The notes below the pieces were generated by a model that made no database searches, was not told where the DNA came from, and saw nothing but the letters and a program-made list of their open reading frames with translations. A stretch of 64,000 bases of DNA, from positions 1 to 64,000 of the forward strand of contig QRDG01001525.1 in NCBI GenBank assembly GCA_012064385.1, read 5' to 3'. The DNA is from Puccinellia tenuiflora. Lineage: Eukaryota; Streptophyta; Magnoliopsida; Poales; Poaceae. Of this stretch, positions 12,241 to 22,708 are shown in pieces. Within the stretch, counting starts at the first letter, position 1. Each line of letters opens with the position of its first letter. The position numbers and the translations under genes are program-made.

Positions 12241-13611
12241 GAACCAGTTCCAAATGAATAATAATGGTCTGTACTATAAACCTTTCAGTAGTATGTGCAC
12301 ACCACTCCATATTTTTAAGTAATAATTGATCTCCTTGTAGCCCTAAAGGCCTCAACTAAAGTATCTAGGAAAAAATTCAAACCTGCAGCATCGACATATA
12401 GCAACAAAGAATTAAATATCCTATTACATATGCATCTTTGTTTCAGAAGGAAAAAAAATAACTCTAGCAATGAAAATCATTCACTAAGCCGGTGGCAAGT
12501 ACTAATTTGTACTACATCACAACAATGGGAAAATCCACTTGGGCTCATAGGTGCATCTATATCCACTACCTAAAAATCAAATTTTTAAATATTGAAAAAT
12601 TTAAACAAAAATTTCGGATATACATATGAACATTCTATATTCGTACAAATTAAAACAATCGGGATGAAAAGACATTTTTTGGTGCCAGTGTAGAAAAGAC
12701 AAATCTCCGGCATTCCAAAATGACTTTGTACGTAACATTTTTTTGTCTTTTTTATACCGGCCACACAAAATGTCTTTTCGATGCGAAACTTTTTTGCACG
12801 GATAGACATTTTTCATATGAACACCCGAAATTTTTATTTGAATTTTTTTGACATTTCAATATTCGTCAAAAATGTATTTTGCACAACGGATTCATCTGCA
12901 CCCGTGAGCCAAAACATCATGTCCACAATGCCAGTAATATCCATTTCGGTGTGTGTGCATGTTGTCTTACCCATGCCATCTTTGTTTTCCTTGATCCAAC
13001 AGGAGGCCAGCATATCCTGGGATAACAACGTTCCCTCAGCAAATCATCTACTCAACTAAAACATACAGCGATCAATACTCGATAGACAGAACCTGCAGTG
13101 TACCTGGATGTCGCGCAAAGCAAAAAAGTAGCCAGGCCGTTGGCGACATTCTCTCACATATAGCTTGTCCGTCAATGACGAGATAACTGCTAAATTAAAA
13201 GTAAATAAAAATAGATATCAGATATTAGAACAGTAATATAGTTCCAAAGTAAATGAGAACACTTCATATAACAGTTTTTTTTTTTTTTTGAAGAAGAGGG
13301 TTTCCCCTCCGATTTCTATTAACAGAAACCATAGGTTCGTTTTACAGCAACTAAGCTTAAAAGAAAACAAAACAGAAACTATTCTAGGGATTCATTACAC
13401 GACATCATTCTTGCTTTACAAACTTATCAAGTCGAACCAAGCTCTCCCTCTTCTTTTATATAACAGATAAAATACTGAAACAATACATGCTGATTTTACA
13501 TGAGCGGATGAGCCAATAGCCTCCGCCATGTTCTGCCTAGACTGAGTTGCAGCAGTAGCAGGAAAAATTGCATGAAAATCAGAATTCTCTGTTTTTATAT
13601 GGAAAAATTGC
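12241..13611. other. AT-rich stretch 3' of the NPH3-like pseudogene
   Basis: No coding family was recognised between 12,241 and 13,611. A T15 tract at 13,275-13,289 is followed by GAAGAAGAGGGTTTCCCCTCC, which looks like the reversed 3' poly(A) end of a retroposon. Target duplications are not evident, so the retroposon idea stays weak. Part of this stretch may be decayed 3' coding or UTR sequence of the NPH3-like relic. Confidence 0.4.
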
Positions 13612-14875
13612 AGGTTCTCATTCTGCGTCGCGTGAGTGCATGCATCCAGGGAGAGCTTCTGGCAGTCGATCAGCCGGCAGAGCTGCTCACGCTCTGATTT
13701 CAGTAGTACACAAGAATATGCCTGTCAGCACTGCGGGACAATATTAACCAACATAAAGAATGGTAAAGTTTAGTTTTTTTTAGCTTTGCATGTGTTTATG
13801 AAAATAAGTGCAAATGTATCTTCAATTCTTGGGGCAATAACTCAAATGAAGATGTGATGACAAGTATGGAGTATGGACACTAGTGTCACCTTGTCTTTGG
13901 AGAAGTAGCAGGTTCAGAAGCACAACACTACTTGCTTTGGAATGGGACAAACAAGACAGCACGCACAAGAGTTTTACCTTTAAGTATACATCAGTAGCAA
14001 TGTAAAGACCATCATCTAACAAATCCACATATTCAGGCAAAGAAGCTGCAAGAGATTCGAATTTTCATGGCTTCAGATTGATATCTGGTTCAATCTCCTG
14101 CAAGGTAGCCATCGATTGTCTTATCGACAACAGTAATCTGTGCCAACGAGGGAGAAGACATCACATCATCCAAGCAAGGGGAGAACCCGCCGTCTGGTCC
14201 ATTTCCAAGAAGTGATCATTGATACAGGAACATGCACAGACATTCAACGTTATAGAGAGTGCGTCCATTCTGTAGCATTCGACGGCAGTGAATCTCCAGT
14301 GTGTCTTCTTCCAATTGCATGACGACCCTTTTCTCTAAGGTTGGAAATGCAAGCACGGCTGACTTTCAGAATAATGGCAGTTCAAAGCAGCCAGACAAAA
14401 CATTTGGATATTAGATCTTTCTGACGAGGTCAATGCTCTCAAGCAAACCGCCTATGTTCTTACTCCCATCAGGTAGCAGCAGAAGTCAGGGGCACCAGTC
14501 CCTTGCTTTGACGCCTATTCAATCCCGGGAGACACTCTTGGCATAGTAGGTGGTGAGAATCAACAGGGATCTCCTCCTTTCTGACTCTTGACTCCGTACT
14601 GGAAATACTCTTGTATGGGAGGAAGCTCAAGAATGAAGCATCATCATACCATCAATCTGAGCTGAAGTTCCCAAGCCGCGACTGTGCTTATAGCATCACA
14701 CCGTGTTCTGATACTGGCCATCCAAAGAGGTCTGGATCAACGCTGGCCTTGGCAGCCAACGATTTGACCCATCTCTTCATGGTGTGAAGGTCTGCGGCAT
14801 GAGGAAGGACATCCCATGTCTTATGTGCTTCCCATCTTGGTCTGAATGCTCCCCAATGAACCTTCCCAGGATGGC
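13612..14875 (-). pseudogene. NPH3/RPT2-like (phototropic-response BTB family) pseudogene, partial
   Basis: Read on the minus strand from 14,875 downwards, conserved NPH3-domain blocks appear in order: DVLPHAADLHTMKRWVKSLA, AKASVDPDLFGWPVSEHG, a WYDDAS/LP-YK segment, AK-LPGLNRRQS-like remains, MQLEEDTLEI, TLYNVEC, SPSLAQITVVDKTIDGYL, KFESLAASLPEYVDLLDDGL, and after an intron SEREQLCRLIDCQKLSL then DACTHATQNE. NPH3-domain proteins are plant adaptors that pair with phototropin-type kinases and CUL3 ligases. The intron 13,722-13,977 keeps GT (after DVYLK) and AG (GCTGACAG) ends, so this is not a processed copy. It is broken by several in-frame stops, at least one 1-bp frameshift near DGYL (about 14,107), a TGA in the KP/KFES block and more shifts upstream. 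The BTB N-terminus and the coiled-coil C-terminus are not found. Confidence 0.85.
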
Positions 14876-15868
14876 ACTATTTGAAAGCAGATGGAACTGA
14901 GGGGAGATACGGAACATTAAGAACAAAAGAAGAACCAGTAAATAACCTCACACATGGAAGGAGATACTGAGAGTAAGTAGTTGATAAATGATCTTTCTTT
15001 CTTTTGAGAATCAGTTTGTAGATGTAAATATGGACATTCAGACTAGTAAACTAACGGCACTTCACAATATGTTTGTGAATTAACTAAAATAGAAGAAAAT
15101 GATTGTCATGGATGTGGAATGGAGATTCCTCTACAGTCTAGACCAGTGAGTTTCCCATGCATGGATGTGAGCCTTTCCCCTGGATAACTGAGCAAAATAA
15201 TAGGAGATCAACCCTTTAGGAAACAAACAAAAACATTTCCATGCATGCATTTAACATTATTGAGAGAACAGTTTGTATTTCTGCCAGTCAAGTAAGAGTC
15301 CTAAATTTAATCTCTACCACTTCCGAAATAAACCTTAGTCGAAAGCAAGAAAGTTTATACTTTCTAGCAAAGAAACTTTAAGCAAACCTTTCTAGCATTT
15401 GAACATTGTAGATATACAGGATTTATCAGGCTAATGCATTGAACACTGGAGACCTGAGGTCTGTCAGGGTCAACCACAAGTAAAAGGAGTTAGTGTGTAT
15501 CAGGTTAACACATTTGAAAACTGTAGAAATAGTGGATATAATATAGCCCAAGCAGAAAACAGAAGTGCATCAGTTGGTTTACAAATTGTAAAAGGTATCA
15601 CAGATCAGTTTCTCCAGAAACCTATCACCCTCAGGGGAGTGTCGTGAATATCATGATATTCAAAACATTTATTACTAAATATTTTCACCCTAAGGCATCA
15701 GTACAAGCTTCAGTTGAAGGAATAAATAAGAGTACAAATGCAGTTACTACTGAATTATGGAGCACAGAAACTCCTTGGAACTACATCAATAAATAAGAGT
15801 ACAAATGCCATGAAAGATTTACATGGACTCTAGATTATATTGATGGCATGCATCTTATTCTTCAATTA
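14876..15868. other. Intergenic, about 1 kb, nothing recognised
   Basis: AT-rich sequence between the NPH3-like relic and the F-box gene. It would be the 3' flank of the F-box gene (minus strand). No TE termini, RNA genes or coding motifs are seen. Confidence 0.4.
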
Positions 15869-17469
15869 TTAGGACCTGAACTGAATCACAGCAGGCGATG
15901 CCACCCGCAACTCCTTAGTGATCTCCTCCCTCAACATATCCTTCTCCTCACTGGTCCGCGGATACCTAGAAGGACAAACCTTGATACTGGGATCCAAGTC
16001 CCCGCAACGCTCACACACCTTCCTGTCATGCAGAGATATCTCCTCCATGTTCACCGCAATATCCATGGCGCGCCTAACATAATGCACAAAGTTTTCCTCA
16101 GGTTGGAAACCATAGATGGTGAGCTTAACCAGATTCTTGTGTTTAAAATGAACAGCAGAGGGTTGCCACTCCACGTTTGTTTTCTCACAGTAACCGTTTT
16201 CCCTTCGATATTCTTTGTCTTTCTCTATTTCGCACCAATGATCCCATACCGAGATGCATAGCTCCTTTAGAGAGCTTGCAGCTTCAAGAATGAACATGGT
16301 CCAAGCGATATCGCATCCTTCAGGAAGATTGTCCAGATTCACGATCTGTAGCTTGTCAAGCACAGGCGCAAGCAGTTTGGGGCATTCTGGTAGAACCCAA
16401 ATGTAGCACAGAAGAAGCAAATAAATAACTGTGTGAAAACAGCAAGCAAATTACACTCAATAGCTAGAAAAGACTCACTTAAGTTAGTATTATTATAAGC
16501 ATCACAGAGTAGGAATGAGACGGAGATGGGTAAAGTGAGTACCTTTTCACTTCTAAAATCCAGATGCAGGTTGCTTATCCAGGGTACATTTGCAAGGAAT
16601 TGACTTAACTGGAGATTGCTAGTCGAACTAATACCAATGTTTTCAAGGCTTAGCTTTGAAAGCTGCGGGACAGAACCAAAAATCAGGGGACCTTGGTAAG
16701 ACCAACAATTATAGTGCACACATTGGAGTTTTGGTAGACAGGTGAGCTGGACTGCCTCAAATTCCCCATAGTCAATGTGGAGCTCAACAAGTTGAGCATG
16801 TTCTACTTGCAGCACGGAACAGACCCCAGCATCACAATATGAGAGACGGAGGGATTCCAACCGCTTGCAGGTGCTGAGGATATTAGGGATGTCCAGTTCA
16901 CCAAACCTCAAATTGCGCAGCCACAAGCGTGTGAGACCGGCAAATACAGCTGGACAATCACTAAACCAACTATTGAACTGCTTGGCAAAGCAGAGGAGGT
17001 CGTCTTGAGTGCATTTTAAACAAGTCTTCTTCGTGAGGACCACAAACTCAGCATCTTCAACCTTCTGGGTTGCCATGGCACGGGCAACAGCTTTGCTGAT
17101 GGAGAGACATACATGACGCCTCAAACAGAATGTGACACTCAGCTTGCGGATGGGGATCTCGACATTCCTCGCAGCCAGGATCTTCTCTGTGACACTAGCA
17201 ACAACAATGTTGCACCGAACAATGTGAGAAACGGTGTTGGCACGAAGCTTGAAGTAACGCACAAGGGAACCAATATCTATGTCAAACTGCGAGAGCATGG
17301 GAGGGATCTTCAGCATTCTCTTAGAGAGGACGCAGGTTCTTAAGGCATCTAGCGTCTCAACCCTCTCCAGGATATTGAGTAGAATTTCATCGGGCAGCTT
17401 GCTAAGCCTATCACCTCCGGCTTCGCCAGAAGCTGCTTCACATTCACGGCGAGCTGTGGCTTTCTGCAT
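15869..17469 (-). CDS. F-box/LRR/FBD-type protein gene, two exons, possible splice defect
   Basis: Exon 1 is 17,469-16,543 and starts with ATG. The N-terminus is short and polar. The F-box follows at residues about 20-55 (DRLSKLPDEILLNILERVE). Leucine-rich segments come next, ending near LHLDFRSEK, where a GTACTC donor sits at 16,542. The expected second exon is 16,402-15,869: an FBD-like region (WVLPECPKLLAPVL, LKELCISVWDHWC, EWQPSAVHFKHKNLVKLTIY) that ends FRS then TAA. F-box proteins of this class are substrate receptors of SCF ubiquitin ligases. In relatives the junction reads SEK-IWVLPECP, which puts the acceptor at 16,403-16,404; there the intron ends in AC, not AG. No upstream AG gives the right frame. 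Without splicing the frame runs to a stop in exon 2 (376 codons). So this is either a recently damaged gene or one making a truncated protein lacking FBD. Confidence 0.75.
16403..16404 (-). other. Apparent mutated splice acceptor of the F-box gene (AC instead of AG)
   Basis: The minus-strand intron 16,542-16,403 starts GTACTC and ends TTCTTCTGTGCTAC just before the codons for IWVLPECP. The polypyrimidine stretch is intact, but the invariant G is a C. The next AG (in CTACCAG, 12 bases inside exon 2) and the previous one (CACACAG) both give the wrong frame. Confidence 0.6.
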
Positions 17470-17782
17470 CGCATTTAATTACAGAAAGAAAATTAGCATC
17501 CTACGATGGACATGACGACATGAACAAAGGAGAACGCATAACAAACACTTACATTATGGCTGCGACGAGTCCCCTTATTATTTTTCATTTCTCCAATTGA
17601 CCAGGGATCGCCTTATTAGATGGATCGAAGAACTCAAATTCTCCTCCTTTATGTTTGGAGGGCAGCACAACAATTGGAGGACTCACATCTGATATTTACT
17701 TCTTGAGACACAAACTTTCCTAATAAAAACACTTCCTTTCTCTTCCTATTACGCAAGGACTGCTCCTCTGAGGCCTTTTATC

Positions 17783-17940
17783 TATGGAGGAAGGCGGCAC
17801 ACCAAAGCAGACAACTAGCCGGCTCTCATCCGCCGCCTTTATTTATGTAGGAAAGGCGGCGCAACAAAGCAGACAGCACGCCGGCTTTACTGATGAAGGA
17901 GGTCTGCGCAACACAGCAGACAACACGCCGGATTTACGGT
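17783..17940. repeat. Three imperfect about 50-60-bp tandem units upstream of the F-box gene
   Basis: Units begin near 17,783, 17,844 and 17,892. Each contains GAGG/AGG-AGGCGGC, a CAACA-AGCAGACA core and a GCCGG(C/A)TTTAC end. They lie about 300 bp upstream (minus-strand sense) of the F-box start, so they could be promoter or 5' UTR repeats. One unit is longer by a CCGCCGCCTTTATTTA tail. Confidence 0.8.
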
Positions 17941-18099
17941 TCGCCCAAAACGCAAGAAGGCATACCCATGGACGGAGGCAAGGGCGCGGCGGGGAGTGGT
18001 TGTCGCCGGCGGCAGTAAAGGTGCTGAGGAGAGCTGGCGGCGGGGGTGGGATGGTTGGAGTCTTCCCAAAGGCGCAGAGGAGATCGGGTCAACTAGGGT

Positions 18100-20180
18100 T
18101 TCTCTTCTGGTGAGGCTACAATTAAATGGGCCGCGCCGTAGGGTGCTAATTTTTTTTTTCCACAACGTGACGAAGCTTCCTCTAGGTCTCTAGGCTCTGA
18201 CACGACGCCTTTCCGTTGTCACCAAATTTTTTTTGACCTGCAATTGAGATTGAGATGTGTTTTTGACGAGAGAATCGCGTACTTTTTATAGGATTGCCGA
18301 ACAGGCAAAGCGGAGTCCATATCGGAGCGTTGTTGAGCAGAGTTCATATCGTTGTCGGACAGGCAAAGCCGAGTCCATATCGTTGTCGGACCGGAGGTCG
18401 TGATGGATGCGCGGGGGCATAGCTAGGTAGCTGCCGCCGACAATGGATGCGGCCGCGTGAGCGAGACGGCACGCCCGGGGATGTCAGGTTTTTAGTTCAC
18501 CCAGCCACACACTTCTTCTGAACAGCAGTCCAAAAGGATCCCCTTTCTCATCTCTCAGCAAGCCGGCTGTGCCAAATCGAGTGCGTCCTCAAAGCATGCC
18601 AGGGATGCTCTTGGATCTCTCTCAGATAGCAGGCTGTGCCAAATAGAGTGCGACATCTCGCCGTTGCTGGTCTAGGAAGTCAGAGAGCGATCATGTGGTG
18701 CCATCGAAGAGAGGAACTATTTTGGTAGATTCACCTAGTCCGTGGCTGTGCTGTGCGTGCGCCGGGGCACATAGGTGTTTCGTTGTGCTGAAGAGACGAC
18801 AGTTTCCTCGTCATGCTCGTCGTCTCCAATGACCCAGGTGTTTGACCCAAGTATGTACCTCCTGGCCGGATCCATGGTGGCGCATATCTGGTATGCATGG
18901 CGGCGGCAAGCTGCCCTGGGATCCATGGCATCAGGGGCGGCATGCCTGGGCGAAGGCTGGCGGGAGCGCAAGCGGCGTCGGGCGGCTGGGGTGCGTGGTG
19001 TGGAGCTGCAGGCGCCGCATGCGGGCGAGCAGATGCCGGCGGCACAACAGCGGGTGGATGCATGCTTGGCCGGAGCGCACAGAGGCTGATATCAGGGCAT
19101 GGCCGACACCGGAGAGAGGACGCGCGTGGGGCAGCCCGGCCAATCGCTGCCGACAGCACAGCGGCAGGCGGATGCATGCTTGGCGGGAGCGCGCAGAGGC
19201 GAGCACTTGCGGAGCCATGGCAGCGGCAGCTCCGTAGGGAACCACAGCGCATGGAGACCGAGGAGCGGGGAGGACCGGGACACCGCACTGGCAGGGATGG
19301 AGGCGCCATGGGATGGCCGCGGACTCACCAGAGACGGCACCGTGGCAGAGGAGCGCTCCCCCGTGCGAGGCGACCTCGCGGACGCCTCGCTTGGGCAAAA
19401 GGCGAGGTGTGGCATTTTGCCAGAAATATGTGATTTAGTGGGAGGGCAAAACGGTAAAACTAGCGGCAGACCGGGAGAGCCTTCCTTTATTATTAGGTAT
19501 ATAGATAGATATTATAAAAAAAATTGGGGGACTTTATATTGTAATTATATTCAGTAACAACACATAATCTGTATTAAAAACATGGTAAAATACAAAGCAC
19601 ATGATCATTGTATGTGCAAACCTGGTAGATACTTTTTGCAGGGCACGTGTTGCACAAATACGTTCTTGGAACTTGAAACCTGGAATTGAAAACAATAGGA
19701 CATTCTGCAAATAATATGACAATTTTGCAAAAATAGGTACCCATGACAGATTGCAAGTCTGATGCTAGTGTGGCGACCTCTGTGACATGGGGACTTTTAT
19801 GAGGTCCGGCAAGATTAGTAACATAAATGACAGGCACTACTGTTAGCAGATAAAGATTATGTGTAGCTTTGTCATGGTCAGCCCAATCAACAGATCTTGT
19901 GCAGGTCTAGAGCTACTTTTAAATATCGTGTACGAAACGTTTCCTGGTGTATGCCATATTCAAATGTTGTTGTATAAAACGTCTCCAGAGGCACATATCA
20001 ATTTACAGATACACAAATTCAGATTTCCCGCAAAAAAAGAGAAATTCAGGTGCATTAGAAAGGACTATAAAAGGAAAAAAATCTTCCCACAAAAGTATAC
20101 ATAAAAGAATTCTACACTGGCTAGTGAACAAACCAAAATGTTGCATCGAGAAGTTTTGTGATGTCTTAATATTATTCAGG
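18100..20180. other. GC-rich then AT-rich intergenic stretch
   Basis: 18.4-19.4 kb is GC-rich, with many overlapping open frames of biased composition on both strands and no domain I recognise. I do not call a gene. 19.45-20.18 kb is AT-rich. The transition near 19,480 (TTCCTTTATTATTAGGTATA) resembles a TE end but lacks a partner I can define. Confidence 0.35.
19039..19201. repeat. Diverged 50-bp duplication, about 114 bp apart
   Basis: The segments at about 19,039-19,085 and 19,150-19,200 share ACAGCGG-[T/C]GGATGCATGCTTGGC-GGAGCGC-CAGAGGC. They are part of a GC-rich, internally repetitive region. Confidence 0.7.
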
Positions 20181-20822
20181 GGGGACGCTTACGTGGAGAC
20201 CGGTGTTCTATGGTGCTTTCCTTCATCACACCTCCGTCATAGCCCTCGGTGGCAAGGAAATGACGCAGCAGAGTAGAAAAGGCTGCAACCTGCGGTGACC
20301 AAATAAGTGTCTTTATTATTCATTTTGAGAACATAATTTGCATACCATTCAAGATATTTGAGATGCATGAAATTACGCCCAGTACCAAGAAAAGTAAATA
20401 TTCCTGAAATTATGTAATCCAGGAAATTTTGCACAACAAAATTAAATATGCCCAGCACCAAAACATTTAATCTTAGACCAGGCTTTGTAAACCCTTCTCT
20501 TATCTAAGGCAAATCACAACTCCCTGTATCTTCACTTCTTCGGGCTTTAGATCATTTAGTTGGATCTACACTGAAGATAGTATTCCATATGAGACATTTT
20601 ACCTTCTACAATTAATCTAAATTTAGGATAGTGTTCCATTGAGGCTTTTTTACCTTGCTTGATGTTAATGCTATTATCAATGGCAAAACTGTACACAGTT
20701 TCTCTTACTAAATAACCACAAGAAAGGGCATAAATCAGGCCCAGCAACAAAATAATGCTCTCACATATGCATTACAAGAAAATAAAAGATGTTGATGAAG
20801 GAAAATGGTCACTGACTATTAC

Positions 20823-22138
20823 CATGGGTGACGTCAATTTTATCATAAGCATCTGTAAGAGTGCATAACAATTCTTTTGACGAACTAATTACTGGCGCAT
20901 CATCAGGCTTCATAGATGGTGGCAAATTCGCATCAGGGTCATACCCATCCACATTTCTTCCTGCCTCAGAAATCCCCTGAAGAAAAATAAAAACAAAGTT
21001 CAGTCCGTCATATTTATGAGAGATCTTACATGAATCAAGAAAGTGATCCCATATGGGATAGTCACCTGCCATATCCCATGACCATTGATGTTATACTGAA
21101 CTCTAAGAGCCACTATTATTATAGCCATTACACGGACCCGTGTAGGGCCCCTAGCTGGAATACTAAACAACCATAGTTCTGCAGGCATTGCCCACTCAAG
21201 ATGCGGGCATGAAGGAGAATTCTTTCAATCGGCAGACACAACTCAGTCAAGTAGCGTTGAGCAATAGCATAGAAATTAATCGAAGGAAGCCACAAGCCTA
21301 TTCTCCGCGCTATGGATCCTGCTGCAGCTTCCAGTTGCCATGGTCCAATTACTTGGACTGGCCTGAATCTCTGTCTTGCACTTAAAGGGCAGGATTTTAG
21401 AGGGCACCCAAGAAGTTTGTCGACTTGGGTAAAAGCGCAGATAGACGAACTCAAGCCTACACCTTTCTTTCCGAAGCGAGGCTTCATCGGCCCATTCGCA
21501 TTTCACCTCTCGAGGACTCTGTTGGCCTGCACATAGAAGTATACACAAAGCTCAAGTTTGTCCTGGTCTTTCAATAGCAATTGTTGAACAAGACTACAAG
21601 AGTGTAAACTGACACCTCCTCCACTGACAGAACGTTTTAATCCCTGCGCAGCCTCGTCCTGGGCGAGCACCTTCCGCGCCCACATTTGTTCGAACACCTT
21701 GGAGGCAGCGACCCACCGCACCTAGACAGGCGCAGCAACGCCGCAGGCGAGCGCGCCCCGGTACCTCTCGACCAGCACTTGCAGCTGCCACTGCAACCCC
21801 TGCCGGACCCGAGCCCCCAGCTCCTCTGGCTCGCCCCAAGCGTCGGCGGCGCCGGGCACAAAGTCGCGCGGCTCGTCGGGTTCGTCGAAGGCAGGCGCAG
21901 CAGGGCGTTCTGGGGTGGGAACTCGGCGTAAGGGCGGTTTTCCATGGAAATCGGGTTCGGCGTCGATCTCCAGGTTGTAGGTGTGGACGACGAAGCACTG
22001 GCGACACGTGAAGAAGCCGCCATCATCGGCGTCGTCGGGGCTGTAGTCGTTCTTGGCGTCGCAGTTTTTGAAGACCAGGCGGATGCTTACTCCTCCGCCG
22101 CCGTAGTGATCCAGCAACGCGCCGCCTTCGTCGTCCAT
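20823..22138 (-). pseudogene. TAF1B: TAF1B-like pseudogene (RNA polymerase I SL1/TIF-IB subunit B, RRN7-type), 5' part
   Basis: The minus-strand ATG is at 22,138. Exon 1 (22,138-21,616) has the RRN7-type zinc ribbon (...CDAKNDYS..., GGFFTCRQC), PAFDEPDEPRDF, AWGEPEELGARVRQGLQ, then VRWVAASKVFEQMWARKVLA. Exon 2 (21,526-21,066) has KCEWADEASLRKERCRLEFV, AFTQVDKLLGCPLKSCPLSA, RQRFRPVQVIGPWQLEAAAG, INFYAIAQRYLTEL and MPAELWLFSIPARGPTRVRV. Exon 3 (20,976-20,823) is SSSKELLCTLTDAYDKIDV. All splice ends are canonical and in phase. TAF1B recruits Pol I to rDNA promoters. Damage: the first zinc Cys is Phe, a TAG replaces the conserved Trp before VRWVAA, a deletion with frameshift lies between the LEFVYL and AFTQVD blocks, and another frameshift precedes MPAELW. 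The C-terminal half is not found; a scrap at about 20,180-20,271 (HFLATEGYDGGVMKESTIEH) might be a later exon. Confidence 0.8.
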
Positions 22139-22261
22139 GGGAAAAGTGGGGTTTGCGCTTTGCGGGTTCAAAAAATTTGGTGCCGGGCGTGGAGGCGGGC
22201 GAAGGAGATTGGCAGGGAAGCTGCGGCCGGGCCCCGGTGTCTGTACTACATAGTGCACTGA

Positions 22262-22708
22262 GAGCATCTCCAGCAAATACTTCGAGCATCTGTAGCCACC
22301 GGATAGGCCCCGATCTAGAAAATAACTGTTTTTTTCTGGTTTTCGGGAGTGAAATTTGAAGCAGAACCGATATCAGATAAGACCTCCTACCAGATAAAAA
22401 AAATTCCGCATCCCGCACTCCTGGCGCGAACCGACCAGTGCAGAAGTTTCACTCGAGTCTACCGTTCGAGCTCGCCGCCGCGGCCGCCGATCTCCACGCC
22501 CCGACCTTCCCGCCGCCGCCACGCCACCGATTCAGGCGCCACCGACCCGTTGCAGCCTCCACACGTCCTCCCGCACACCGGATTCGTCGCCATGCCGTCC
22601 ACAAGGACGCAACTACAACCTACCGTGCCTCGGGCGGCCAATGGCCCGTCGACGCACCAATTTCGGCCGTCCCCAGCATAAAATGCAAGCAGCTCAATGA
22701 GGGCGGCT
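22262..22708. mobile_element. Left end of a Harbinger-type element, cut off by an LTR
   Basis: GAGCATCTCCAGCAAATAC at 22,262 is a typical grass Harbinger/Tourist terminus. About 180 bp of AT-rich leader and a GC-rich coding-like block (22,440-22,690, rich in Pro/Arg/Ala in several frames) follow, and the sequence ends where the gypsy LTR begins at 22,709. No matching right end lies nearby; a similar inverted terminus sits at 61,432-61,440. No transposase motif is left. Confidence 0.5.

Noticed and set aside
13275..13330. Poly(T) followed by GAAGAAGAGGGTTTCCCC as a reversed SINE or LINE 3' end
   Set aside because: Suggestive, but no target duplication, internal promoter boxes or 5' boundary could be found.
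17783..17940. CRISPR-like array
   Set aside because: Units are imperfect, directly adjacent and too few; the genome is a plant's.
18731..19433. Several overlapping 100-190-codon frames on both strands at 18.7-19.4 kb
   Set aside because: They are products of GC-rich, internally repetitive sequence. All have biased Ala/Arg/Pro composition and no domain, and opposite frames are equally open.
21686..22261. Plus-strand frames over the TAF1B-like exon 1
   Set aside because: Shadows of the minus-strand coding exon; no family match and no splice logic.
12000..22300. A Helitron enclosing the gene relics
   Set aside because: CTRR-like and hairpin candidates are too common to be meaningful, and I saw no paired TC start with an AT insertion site.
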